From contig OY986439.1 in assembly GCA_963920525.1 (NCBI GenBank), positions 37,923,819 to 37,987,818 on the forward strand: a DNA stretch of 64,000 nucleotides, given 5' to 3'. This document shows, piece after piece, positions 1-12,053 of this stretch. The first letter of the stretch is position 1. The number at the start of each line of letters is the position of its first letter. The notes beneath the pieces were generated by a model that saw nothing but the letters and a program-made list of their open reading frames with translations, made no database searches and was not told the origin of the DNA. This DNA comes from Dichetophora obliterata (taxonomy: Eukaryota > Arthropoda > Insecta > Diptera > Sciomyzidae). The translations under genes were made by a program, and so were the position numbers.

Positions 1-1617
1 TAGTGCTACTTATTTACTACGCTATTATAAAAAAGGCCTTTTAAGAATTAGACACTTTCATTCTTTTTTTAAATATGTCTTCGTACAAATCGTCCGTAAC
101 GCCAGTTTGGAAATACCCATTATTGCAATGTCCTTATTTGTATGGAGGAAAAGAATTTCGTTTGTTTTTCTTGAGCACCCTTTTATTTTGTTCCTATATA
201 TAAAAAACTCATGAAAAAACGTTTCAAGGAAATTGGACTTTATTAACACGTGCCGCCAGATAGAAATTCTAAAAATTATCTCCTACATATGAGAAAAAAA
301 TGATAAAACAGCAATTCCATTTTGAACGTACCGGCCTTTCGGAATGACCATCTCCGATTTGGGTGAAATTTTGTATGGAGCATTACAGAAAGAAATAAAC
401 AATTTAAATTAAAGAAAAAAACGCTGGAGTTATTTTTGGCGGAGTATAGATTTTTACTAGAATTCATATCTCAATCACTTCTTAATCGAATGTTAAGTTT
501 CAAATACCGTAGGAAAGGAAATAAAACGCCCTTTAATTTAAAAATTAAAGAAAAACGTTAACACTTTAAGCAATACCACCAAAATTTATACAATCAAAAA
601 ACAAAGCATTTTGAGATCGTTATTTTTTACTGTTTTCTCAAAACCAACTTTGTCCTTGCGGGACGGAAAGACATCCATTTTTTCCTAAATTTTTTTTGGG
701 AGATCTGGACCACCTACGCAACTCTAGAGACCATTTATAATGTGAAATTCGAAAAAAATTTGATACGCCCTAATGTTCATTCAGTTGCATTGCCTCTGTG
801 TAAACTTCAAGCTCCGAGTGAAACGTGTTATTGATGTTGCAAAAAAAAAAATGATTTATAGTGATGATAGTTTTTAGACGCTTAGGAACAAAAATATCGG
901 GTGCTCAACAATTTCTAAAATAAGGACTACCTTAATGCCCATATATAATTTTCTATACCTGCGCATCTTCTTATCGGCGCACAGTGGAGTATTTGATACC
1001 AAGACTGCATATTAATTTAAAAAAAATTAATTTTCAGGTACACACTGATATTTATTACCCGATGAAAGAGAAAAGAATTCTGTACCAGTAAATAAACAAA
1101 TTGTACTGTTTACCCGCAATGCACTTTGAGGGATGACGTGCTTTTTTTAGCGTGCTTGCATTCCAGTTGCTTTTTTATTTATTTGAAGCCAAAGCTTAAA
1201 ATACAAATTAATAGAGCTGACAAGCTCAGGTATTTTTGCAATAAAATGTTTGGTTTGTTTTTGTGGAAAGTATTTTTAAACGATTTTATTTGTTATTCTC
1301 CATTTAGTTTTTTTGATCACAATGTATGCATTTTGACCATATATGTATGTAGACATATAGTTCTAAGTAGTGTGAGGTATGTAAAAATTGTTATTGTTTT
1401 CTTAAATTATTGATATTTTTTTAAAACTTGAAGAAAAAAAAAGCTGCGCTATGTTTGCGCCATGAAAAATTGAAGTAGTTTCTAAATATGAACTCACTGT
1501 CGAAGAATACATAAATGTGCCGAAACTAAATGTAATAACGAAAGTGATGTAAATTGAACTATGCAATTTGGTAAAGAGTACACAGCTAATGATTACATTT
1601 TTAAAGTTCTCAAAAAT
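1..1617. other. AT-rich sequence without recognised feature
   Basis: The stretch consists of AT-rich sequence with many poly-A and poly-T runs. The short open frames start at non-ATG codons or show no familiar motif. I see no RNA gene and no clear element boundary. It is probably intergenic or intronic. Confidence 0.5.
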
Positions 1618-1772
1618 TTCATCTTCATTGGCGGAATGAAATCTTTGCGAACGAAGTCTTTGCGTCATTTTGTATGGGAGGTGGGCGAAGTTTTAATTAA
1701 AATTTATTAAAATTTTTAAAAAATTTATTAAAAAGCATATTAAAAATTAAGACATATGTGCAGAATTTTAAG

Positions 1773-2531
1773 CAGGGCTGCGGAATCGGACCAAAAAATT
1801 TCGACTCTGACTCTGCCTCCTCAAAATATTGAAGCTCCGGACATTTAAAAGAAAGCTGCAATTAGCAGTCATACACACAGCTTTACACATTGTTTTTTAT
1901 TATTAATTATTTAATATTAATAATTTAATATCAATTATAACATATATGACAATATAAACATATATATTAGATTGTCTTTTAAAAGTTGTAGTTGTTTTTT
2001 AACGCTTACCTCTTAATTCTTTCGTAGGATGTTAAAATACATGTAAATAAAATTTCGTGTATCTTTCGTGTTAAACAAACACCAAAAATATATTACTTGA
2101 AATTATTGAATTCACGCCGAGTGAGAAATATTTTTTATGATTTTTTTTTGTGCTCGAAATGCTGGAAAAGGGACTTTAAGGTACTTTTTGATTAAAAAGT
2201 TAAGTTTCCGATTTTTTGTTTGTCTGGTTTTTCCGACTCCGACCAAATAATTAAAAAAAATTTTTATTTCAATTTTTAATAACAAATTTTAATAATTTTT
2301 AATAACACTGACACGAGTGATCTTTTCCTTCGGGTGTAATTGTAAAATAGTCAAAAACTGCTGACTATAAAATCAATTTTTTTTGCCATTTTCTTAACCG
2401 TTAATACAATACAATGTTTAAATTCCGGTTTCGATGCATTTTTCCCTACTCCGAATCTGACTCCTTTGCACAAGAATTCCTACAGACTCCGACTCTGACT
2501 CCTCGACTCCGACTCCGACTCCGCAGCATTG
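1773..2531. mobile_element. hAT-type MITE with GACTCC-rich ends and perfect 8-bp TSD
   Basis: The left end reads CAGGGCTGCGGAATCGGA. The right end, reverse complemented, reads CAATGCTGCGGAGTCGGA and continues as short GACTCC-type repeats. The flanks 1,765-1,772 and 2,532-2,539 are both ATTTTAAG, an exact 8-bp target-site duplication of the kind hAT elements make. No transposase motif is visible in the 759 bp, so this is a non-autonomous copy. It interrupts an older repeat module, which shows it is the younger insertion. Confidence 0.85.
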
Positions 2532-3165
2532 ATTTTAAGTCCATATATTAATTTTTCTGGGTTTTTAAGAGATTTTACAGTTTTGATAAAGTCAGTGCGT
2601 ATAGGCAGTGGGTGTAGTTTTTACTTGACTTGGTTGAAATTCATATTAATGTTTAGGTTAGGGTAAGGTTAGGGTATTGTACCGTTGTGATACCACAGTC
2701 GAATGGAAGAAGGGAGTTATCAACTAAAACTTTTTTGTAGGATGTTCTTAGGGCCAATTTTTTCAGTGCGAGTTTAAACTCAAGTCAAATTAAACCGAGC
2801 TTTACTCACCAAAATTTGACGTTTTAACTAGGTTTAGGCAAAAAAGAAACACATTTTATTTTATTTAAGTCAATTTAACTTCAGCGAATTCTAAAATATC
2901 TAGTCAAACTGAGTTTAAACCTCCAATTTTGTTCGCAAAATTTTGCAAAAACTCGCAAAAATTGGCTCTTAACGTTGTAGAAGCTGTAGAAACATGTGAT
3001 AATTAATCTGAAGCAAGTGTTATGCCTTGACCTCAGTCAAATCAAGTTACTAAGCGCTCCTCTTTGTTACAAACCTTTCCTACCCACACCAACTACAACT
3101 TTTCGTCGTATATGGATATTTTTAAAGTTCTTTGATAAAAAATAAGGAAATAAAGGTTATAGCGT

Positions 3166-3243
3166 AGAACCGTGACCAGACCAGGATTCGCACCTAGGAC
3201 CCCTGAGTGATAGTCAAGCGCGCTACCACTACAAGATAGTAAA
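3166..3243 (-). repeat. tRNA-like remnant (Asp-like), SINE head or pseudo-tRNA
   Basis: On the minus strand a T arm (5-bp stem, loop TGCGAAT) lies at 3,181-3,197. A 5-bp anticodon stem with loop CTATCAC (anticodon position ATC) lies at 3,202-3,218, and a D-arm-like TAGTGGTAGCG lies near 3,219-3,232. The two acceptor halves do not pair, so I do not call a working tRNA gene. A tRNA-derived SINE head or a decayed tRNA copy fits best. Confidence 0.5.
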
Positions 3244-3640
3244 CTATCAAGTCCTCCTAAAATTTCATACTAAGAGTGAATATTAAATATCTAATCTCAT
3301 GTACAAAATTTCAAGTAAATACATTAAATTTTATGAAATTTAAAAAGATTTTATCGTTCTGATAAATTATTTTGTATGGAAGGTAGTCGCGGTTTGCATT
3401 TGACTTGGTTCATTTTTTAACTTGATCTTTATTTTTTGGATACTAGCTTAAATGCCAAATTTCATTACGAAGCATCAAAAATACGCCTGTTATCGTGTCG
3501 TCAGACAGACGGACGGACAGACGGACTGATGACCAGGCAGTTCTTTCTTATTTGAACCTATTCCCACCGTTTTGAGAGTGAAAATATAACCCTTACGAAG
3601 TATGCGTGGGGGTATAAAATTGTTTTAGAGGGTGGTCACA

Positions 3641-4019
3641 GACTCACCATTTGTCACTTTTATATAAATTTTTTTTTTATGTAATCGATCCATAAGGTTG
3701 TTATCTAGTAACTTATTTAGTTTGTTCCACATCAGTAACACAGCGCCGTTAAGGGTTAAGTCGTCATTTTTAAAACTTTTCATTTTTTTCAAAATGAACG
3801 TTTAAATGTAATTTAGTGTTCATTTCGAATTTAATATTTTATAGATATAATGATGATAGAGTATGTTATATTTCGAGTTATAAGACCTTGAAAAAAATAT
3901 GTAGGTACATGTATTAAATTCCGAATTTCCTTTTAAAATACAATTTAAAAACATCGTCTTAAGGTTATTTTTAAGACCTTTTGTTCAGTGTACTTTTTTA
4001 CAATTTATAAATACTAGTA
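3641..4019. other. No recognised feature
   Basis: AT-rich sequence without a plausible reading frame, RNA gene or repeat boundary. Confidence 0.5.
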
Positions 4020-5490
4020 TCGCCTGTGGTCGAAATTCGACCAACTTTCTGAAATTTCAGTCGCTTTTGTCATTCTGAGGCATTGACTTTGCCTTAAGAA
4101 AAAAATGTGTTGCACTAAGAAAATTTTAAGTTGCGAGAGAAAGCAACAGTTTTCGAGATATCGTCATAACTTTTATATCAAAATTTTTCAGAATTTACTA
4201 TTTGTAAAATAAAAAAATGTGCTATAAAAAATGCTTATTGTGGGGTATCGGTAAGAGATAGTGAAAAATGTTTTTCCTACATTGTATTAATATCTAAAAT
4301 TTCCACCTACGCCGTGTTCTTCCATTTCTTATAGTTTAGCTTTTACTTCAGAAATATTCTTTCAATGCTCATATTTCAGGTCAAAGGTCATATAACTATT
4401 CGGTGAACTTATTCTCCCTACTCTAGTTTATTTAAAAAATTATCAAAATCGGTTCAGAAACACGGAAGAACTGTTTCTCCTACATCTATTTTTATATGTA
4501 ACGAAACGGCTTAAAAGAAAGATTTGTGTGTATAACTTTTGAGTAGTTTGAAATATTTGAAAATTTTTTACACAGAAATTATTTTTTAGCTGTAGAACTT
4601 TGTAGAAAATATAAAGACAACATTTTGAAATATTTAATTTTCATAAAAAAAAATCATAAAAAACAGCTTATGATTTTCGATGATAGAAACGGTTTTTTGT
4701 TTTATGTGCCAAAATGAAGCAATTTTTGCTCAAAAATTATATGTCAAATGAAAGAGTGTGAACAAAGAAAATTTTATAAGAAAAAAAAAATTACAACAAC
4801 AAAAACGTTTGGCCTAACTTTTGAGCAAAAACTAAATATTTTAGAGGTATTTTTAAAACCATATAAAATATTGAATTGGTGAGATAACGGTAAATATTAT
4901 TTCTCCAAAGTCAATTAATTGATCTTTCAGCCAAAGATAATTTGATGAAAATCGATTGAAAAATGGCCAAGATATTTGCTTGCAAAATCAAAACTTGAAA
5001 TTTCAATCGTTTTTTCTCATTCTGAGGCGATGACCCTGCTTCAAGGAAATATGTTGTACTGAGAAAATCTACATTTTTTAAGATATCTCAAAAGTTATGA
5101 TGTTATTATAATGAGAATTTTTTAACATATCTGAGAAAAATATTACCAAAAAAGCTTTCGTATACCGTTATATTTCTGAACCAACGACGTTTCATACAAA
5201 AATACGTTGTACTGAAAACATCTATAGTTTTCGAGGTATCACAGTAATTTTCATGTCAAAATAACGGAAATTTTGTGACACAATATATATTCACTCTTGA
5301 TGTATAAAAAAATGCTTATTATAGGGTATCCGTAAGAGATGGCGCAAAATGTCGGAAGTATTTTTTGCACACCTTATCAATGTCTAAAATTTCATCTTAC
5401 ATTATATTCTTCTATCTGTTACAGTTTAGCTTTTATTTAATAAATGCTCTTTTTACGCTCATATTGCAGGTCGAAGGTCACCAATCTAAA
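4020..5490. repeat. Diverged direct repeat, spacing about 1.1 kb
   Basis: The block from about 4,050 to 4,400 recurs in diverged form at about 5,195-5,485. Shared landmarks include ATGCTTATT, GGGTATC(G/C)GTAAGAGAT, CAGTTTAGCTTTTA-like sequence, and GCTCATATT(T/G)CAGGTC(A/G)AAGGTCA near 4,368 and 5,458. A partial third copy of the CATTCTGAGGC start lies near 5,017. No coding potential is evident. This is an old tandem duplication or two fragments of one dispersed repeat. Confidence 0.55.
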
Positions 5491-6700
5491 ATGTAATCAT
5501 ACTGTGCAGCCAGATCTTTCATTGGATACCTCATTCATCATTCTACCTCTTCCTAGCACTGAGACTCCTTACTAAAAATAATACCAAATTTCAACGTTAA
5601 TGTTTCGGGACAGAGGTCATAAATTTAAAATCTAAAATGATTCTGCACGTAAAGGGCGCAGTACCTTTCGAATGATATAAGTTTCATTGCCTTTATTCTA
5701 AAATTAATATCGAAAAAAGACAACATTTGATGTTTGCCTATTAATATATAAGATACTAGAGTATAAAAGTATAAACTTTTTCAACCATAGATTTCAATCG
5801 ATCTTAGTGTTTTCGATCTTTCAATCGAAAATAGTTTGCTTTCATTAATTAGATGTGTTGAGCAGGAGCTTTTTTGTCGTTTCCACCTGCAACTTTTCCA
5901 ATTATTTAGACATAATAAAGCTGTTTATATTGTAGATAACACATGCTTTTTGTCTTTTTGAAATTGTTGCAATTTTTAAATATATTTAAAAACGGGAGAG
6001 TAATGCAATTTAATTCACCTAACAAAAATATGTTTTATGGATATAGGTATACATATCAAAATTTGAGAGTGAACTCAGAAAACCAATTATGCAGTTATTT
6101 TATATTCTACCAGGTCTACAACCTCCAATATGTCATATGCTAAGTTTTCCATCACTGTTACACTGTGCCATTAATTAAGACTTATAAAGCACGCAAATAA
6201 TATAATCGAATATAACTTAAATTAAGACAATACTTTATATAAAACTGTTTTGTTTATTGTTAAAATTTATTTCTCTCTGAAATAATTATATAATAATGAC
6301 CTTTATGATTGCCATATCAATGATAATATAGTGCAAATAATCAGATCTAATAAAAACTGTTTTAATAAAATTAAAGAAGCTTATAAAAGATAGCAAAAAT
6401 ATAAGGGTGTTTTAGTGTTTGTAACTCAAGGAAGCTTGGTAACTATAAATACATTAACATTTGCCTCAACTAGAAGGCTCCAATATATAATTAATTTTCA
6501 ATAAGCAAACACTTATTTCGTCATAATCGAATATGCAATTTATTAACTATAACCAAATCTTGGTTGCTAGAAAGAAACAATTTTCTCAGTGTAGATTTCT
6601 TTTCAAGTGTACGAAAGCTCTAAGCAGTGCTTAGAGCTCTTGCCCGCAAATAAATAAAAATGATTTCTATCGCATGTAAGCCAAGAATAAATTTTGCCTT
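5491..6700. other. No recognised feature
   Basis: AT-rich DNA. A 66-codon frame at 5,943-6,143 has no recognisable motif and is not supported as a gene. Confidence 0.45.
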
Positions 6701-8270
6701 TATTAGAAAGTAGATTTAAGACCACTCTATTCTTTGTAATGTGTGAGAGTGAGCGAGTGTAGTAGCACTTCCTGAAGAGGCTGGCTGAAAGAAATCTGCA
6801 ACGTCAATGCAACGAGAAAAATAACAAAACAAACACCAAACAAGACGGAAATGAAATTAATTCAGATCTGCCAGCATCGATTCACAACAAAATTAAAAGT
6901 GAAATTTTAAATTATATGAGAGAGAAGAAAAGACTTAAACACACACTCACACACACACACAAATATAAAAAGAAGAAAACAATGGCATTTAATCAATGTG
7001 AAGAAGTTGCTGAAGGTTTGAGCATGATTTTGACTACTTGGCAACAATGGGGCACGCATTGAAAGGAAAAAAAAATAACACAACCATTAATTTGGATGAA
7101 AAAACAAAAACAACAATAAAAATAAAAACATATGGGAGAAAGCAAAGGTAAGCTAGGCAATATTAGCCACAACAACAATAACAACTGTGTACATCAGTAA
7201 TAAAGTAGAAAAATAACAAACACAAAATCAAAGTTGAATTTGAAATAACAACAAATGATAACTTTATTCATAACAAAGTAATTGAAAAAATTTACAACAA
7301 ACAATAAAGAGCCATATGCATAGAATTTGTTAACAACGCCAAGCTTAATCAAAGATTGGTTCATAAAAAACGCTGCTGCTGCTGCTGCAATAATTCACAT
7401 TTTCAGTTGGCGCGATATTTATGCAACAACAGCAACAACAACAACAGGTTGGGAGAAAAGCTAAGAATAATGGCAAGTCGCGCAAGTGTTGGCAACACTG
7501 TCAGCAGCAACAGCAGCAAATATTGCAAAGGGGCGCGTTCAGTGCAATTGAAAATGTTGTTGCCAGCACTTACAACAGCAACAACAACAACAGCAATAAC
7601 CAACAACACACTGCAATTTTTTTTATCTGTTCAAAAACCTTGAATTCAATTGTTTGTTTTTAATTTATTTTTTAACTTTTGCTTATTGCTATTGTTGCTA
7701 TTGTTGTTGTTGTTATTTACACCATATTGCATTTAAGCCAGATTTCTTTCCGCAGCCCATGCATGCATGCTTGGCATCACATTCATATATGTTTATATAT
7801 ATATATATATTGTATATTCATATTATTGTCGCTGGCTACCAACCCAAACTACTGCCAACTTGAGCACAACACTTGATCTGTGTTAAGAAAAAAAAAAGTT
7901 GGCTAAGTAGAGCGAGTGTGTGTGTGTGTGTGTAAGCCTCTGTTTTGAATATAAAATGCTAAGAATATCACAGTCAACAAATGAAGAAATCGAAGAAGCA
8001 GCAGCTCATTTTCAAGTGCGGCTTTAATTGAATTGTTGTTTTTTTGAACGTGCTTTTTTTGGCCCTCATTTGTGTGTGTGAGTGGTTTTTTTCGGTGGCA
8101 GTCAATTTTGTACATAATGAGTAGGGAAAACACGCTGATGGTGCTGGCTCGATGGATGCATGCATTATTAATATATGATGGTTTTTTCTTCCACACTATT
8201 TCTAGCTCATATTTTTTCATTAAGCAGACCAGCAGCAACTCTTGTCTGCTGTCAGATTGAGCTGCTTGTC
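6701..8270. repeat. Opa-type CAA/CAG/GCT runs and dinucleotide microsatellites
   Basis: The stretch contains CTG/CAA/CAG triplet runs on both strands (about 7,370-7,600 and 7,680-7,715), a CA run near 6,943-6,960, a TA run near 7,794-7,810 and a GT run near 7,916-7,933. Composition is less AT-rich than the surroundings. Such tracts are common in fly introns and 5' UTRs of large genes. The overlapping frames rich in Gln, Asn or Cys are products of the triplets, not genes. It may be transcribed leader or intron sequence, but no splice signals can be fixed. Confidence 0.5.
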
Positions 8271-9464
8271 TTGACTTTCAATTTTTTCAATAAAGAAAAA
8301 AGTGAAAAGAAGCGCTAGTTTTCACGAAAATCTTTTAAAAGTTATTTAAATTAGGGGAAAGTGGTCAAAATGCTGTCTGTTTAGCAGCAACTAGGTTTTA
8401 TTTAAGTCATTGTTCAAGAATTTTATTGACTACTGGTGGAGAGCAGTAATGCCGCACGTAGGGTGGTTACCCTACATGTGAGAATTTTATCGAAAATAGC
8501 GACAGCCGGACGAATCACAGGGTATCTTAAAAGTTCTTCAAATGCAGGTCTTTTTATTAAAAATATGTTGGAGTCTGAAAAGGAAAATTTTAAAATTTTG
8601 ATAAATTATTTATTTTTTATGATAACACTCCATAGAGAAAAATTTTTGTATATATCCGTGCTAAACGATCTCGAAAAAAATGTTAAAAAGAATCAGAACG
8701 AGAGCTCTCAAGGTTTTTCACAGTGTCAGAAGTTAATATATTTAGTTCTTGAAATATGTGCAGGCGAAAATTTTAAAATTAAGGAGTAAAGGAATCTCAC
8801 TATAAAAAAACTGGTTTAAGAGATCTTTATGATTTTCATGAATTGATTTTGATGAATTAATTTTGACTGTTAAATGATTTTAAATTAAAACCAATTAAAT
8901 AGTATGCAAACTTTTTATGTTTGTTTGTTAAGCCTTAAGTATATTTTTTTTAAATAAATTTATTTATAAAACATTACAGAACCTATATTATAATACGTTG
9001 AAGAGGATTTTTAAAACAACAGCTTGGCATTTATTTGTTAAACATACAAAAAACATATTTTTTGTTTTTTAAAATATTTGTAACGTTGGTTAATGTGAAG
9101 TCATGCCTGAAGCATTTACCATGAGGAGGGATTTTAGAAAGAAATTTTTTTTTAGTACCTATGAATATGATATTTAAAGTAAGAATATCGGATTGTTTTC
9201 TACAAAATTGAACTATTCAAACTTATTCTGGAATTAGGCTTTTATTTATTTTTAATTAAAATAAATGTGATGAACACAGATTATTATATTTTTTTTTATC
9301 AAGCATATACAAAACAAAAGTATGATAGCAAAAATATATTTTTTTTTTACTTAAGCCTTTACTTTAGTCTTTTTTTTTACTTTTTACTTTAGATAATTTC
9401 TTGTCAAATTATCTAAATTAAGAGTACCTTTATGGTGTTTTAAAAAAATATAACTAAAAACATG
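8271..9464. other. No recognised feature
   Basis: AT-rich sequence. A 117-codon frame at 8,436-8,789 opens at GTG rather than ATG and resembles no family I know. It is probably chance, although its first 100 nt are somewhat GC-richer. Confidence 0.4.
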
Positions 9465-10835
9465 TAAGGAATTACAGTACATTCTAAGTTATGCATGTTT
9501 TGAAAGTTTGATGACGTAATTTCGTCTGGAAGATGGGCGTGGTGATCAACCAATTTTGCCAAAACTCAAATGCAGAATACTTTTAATTTATGGAATTTTA
9601 TGTGTTAAATAGGCTGTTGCTACTCACATTTTTGTGGAATTTATTAAAGTTAGGACAAGTTTTTTAACTATTTGCGAAATTTAAAACTAAAAGTTTATTT
9701 TAATGTTCTTAGCATGTTTGCATAATTCTAATTCATTCGTGGCATTTGTAGTGACTTAACCGTTTAAATATAGTTACTTTGTATGGGAGGTAGGCGTAGT
9801 TTTTAAACTATTTTCACAAATTTTTGACAAATCAAATGGTATATATTTGAGACCAAAGTGTATGAGTAAAATTGTAAGTTATTATATTATTTTTTGTTCC
9901 ATTTGCAGAGATATTAAGGATTTGATAAAGTCACTTTGTATGGAAGGAAGGCGTGGTTTTTATCCGATTTTAAGATACTTCAAATATATGGTGAACATTT
10001 TTTTTTAAAGTTTATGTGCAAAGTTGCAAGTCAATACATAAATTCAAGTGGCATTTTCAGAGATTTTATTGTTTTGATAAAGTAATTTTGTATGGGAGGT
10101 AGGCGCGGTTTTCATCCGATTTTGCTTATTCTCAAACCTAATTTTTGTTTTTTGAATATAAGCACATATATCAAATTTCAATTCGATAGCTTTAAAATTG
10201 CGGCTGTAATCGTGTCGGCAGACAGACAGGCATGGCTAAATCTACCTCCCATACAAAGCTATTTTGTCAAAACAATAAAATCTTTAAAAATCCCAGAAAA
10301 ATTTCTGTAGTTACTTAGAATTCTGCATTTAAGCTTGGAAGTGTAATATTCACCATATATATGAAATGTGTTAAAATTTGTTAAAAAATTTTATTCCTAA
10401 ATCACTAAAAATGCCACAAAGATTAATAATTTCAAGTCACTTAGCATATAAGCTTTGTTTGATAAAATTCATTATGTAACGAAAACATTCTCAAAATTGT
10501 ACGAAAAAACGCCTACCTTCCATACAAAGTGAGTATTTGAAAAGAGTTAAATCTCTAAAAATACTCAAAAATTATTTTAATGAATTAAATTTATACAGAT
10601 ATGCTAAGAATATTATTCACTTTGAGTTTAAAATGTGGCAAAATTGTATTAAACTCCGCTAATTACTCGTACAAAGTGACGTCATCAAAGTGGAAAATTC
10701 CACAAAAATGTGTGTATTAACAGCATATTAAACATATAATCTGTTATATCTGAAACGTGTTCTGCACTTCAGTTTTGGCAAAATTGACGTCATCACACTG
10801 CCAAAACATGCATAACTTAGAATTTATTGTGGGAG
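9465..10835. repeat. Modular foldback element
   Basis: The left end (from about 9,480, TCTAAGTTATGCATGTTTTG) and the right end (to about 10,825, same sequence reverse complemented) form a long inverted repeat. Similarity continues inward for more than 150 bp and includes GATGACGT and CACATTTTTGTGGAATTT. The left half has forward modules with TGTATGGGAGGTAGGCG-like cores at about 9,777, 9,938 and 10,087 (150-160 bp apart). The right half has inverted modules at about 10,240 and 10,511. The centre, near 10,210, holds GACAGACAGGC. No transposase is visible. The overall form matches foldback-type non-coding DNA elements. Confidence 0.65.
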
Positions 10836-11053
10836 TATTTTAACTTCGACCCAGTCGAATATAATTCGTTAATATTTTTTTTTAAAATTGGTGCCAATTT
10901 TTTGCATGTAGAAATCTTACAAAAACTGTCTGGCTGGAACACACAACTGTGAACAAAAAAGTAGATCATGGTCAGAGATAAAAGAAATTTGGTCAAAAAG
11001 TAGAAGCAAGAACTCCTATGTATAGGAAATAGAGCACCCAAATGTGTAATATC

Positions 11054-11962
11054 GTTTTTTCTTCGCTCCGCGCGCATTTTCATAAAGATCAATGGTAAAA
11101 AATAATATCTGCAAAAAAAAAAAATTATTTGTATCGGTAGTTTTAGCCAGTCGGTTTTAAAATTGAAGCCTCCAAATTGGGCTTAAAAACAGTTCAAACA
11201 TGCTTTGTTCTATGAATCTTATAAACATTTTTTAAGGTAATAAATCTTTTTAACGTAAAATAAAGAATAAATTGGTAAAAATTTTAGGTATAATTTTTTA
11301 TCTAAGTGCCATAATTCACGGTGTTGTGAGTGGTTAAAGTTGAATTTTGCAATAATTTTTGGGTACAAATTTCATTTAAAAATTTTCTGAAACTTTTAAA
11401 GCCTGATAAAATTTATTGCTTTCAAGCATCATAAAGAGAATTAAATGGGGCTTGAATAAAACATTTTCTTTTTTTCAAATATTTATTTTTATTACAAAAA
11501 AAAGTGCGACAGTGAAAAAATAATAATTATTTTTTTATTTTTTGTTTTAAATTTCATAACAAAGTAAAAGTGGAATACTTAGTCATATTAGTGCTAATAC
11601 ATTGCTTTTATATACTCTATTCAAAGGCCGTGGATGCTTTATTTTTATTCAATATTACTCATACGCCATGTTGATAAACTAATACGGATTAAGAAGCCAA
11701 CCGAAGATGAACAAAAGACTAACGAACAAAAATGATGATAAACGAAGACGAGCCGAATAAAAGTAATTCATTTAAATGAGTTTAAAAAAAATTATAGAAC
11801 AGAGCATGTTTGAAATGTTTTTAAGCCCATTCAAAACTTTAACTTTTAAGCTTTAATTCAAAACCGACTGGTTAATTGCCACTAGCGATAAAATTTTTTT
11901 TTTGCAGATATTCTTTTTTACCATTGATCTTTATGAAAATGCGCGAAGAGCGAAGAAAAAAC
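11054..11962. repeat. Inverted-repeat element with ~170-bp arms
   Basis: The left arm (about 11,054-11,225) starts GTTTTTTCTTCGCTC and continues through GCGCATTTTCATAAAGATCA, AATATCTGCAAAAA, CCAGTCGGTTTT and AACATGCT(T/C)TGTTCTAT. The right arm (about 11,795-11,962) is its reverse complement with small differences. The roughly 570 bp between the arms carries no recognised coding sequence. No clear target duplication was found at the limits. It is a non-autonomous foldback-like DNA element. Confidence 0.7.
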
Positions 11963-12053
11963 ACTTATGCACAATTCATATATTTCATAGGTGATCTAGT
12001 ATAAAAGTATGTATAAAAACATCGATTAGACTAGGGGTAGGTAGCATTAGAAG

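Larger units (their letters stand above)
1618..3640. repeat. Diverged repeat family sharing modules with the 9.5-10.8 kb foldback
   Basis: Three places (about 1,668, 2,580 and 3,360) carry the signature GATAAAGT followed by TGTATGG(A/G)AGGTAGGCG-like sequence. The same module is repeated at 9,777, 9,938 and 10,087. When the hAT insertion at 1,773-2,531 is removed, the flanks rejoin into a module matching about 10,010-10,110. Near 3,494-3,527 the block ends with tandem GACAGACGGACG-like sequence, and a weaker version sits at 10,208-10,230. This is an old, non-coding interspersed repeat. Its outer limits are approximate. Confidence 0.6.

Noticed and set aside
3166..3243. Functional tRNA-Asp
   Set aside because: Anticodon and T arms fold, but the acceptor halves do not pair.
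7356..7663. Gln/Asn- or Cys-rich frames on both strands
   Set aside because: Produced by CAA/CAG/CTG triplet runs; overlapping frames on both strands are equally open and none has a domain.
8436..8789. 117-codon plus frame
   Set aside because: Opens at GTG, matches no family known to me and lacks splice signals. It was kept only as a note.
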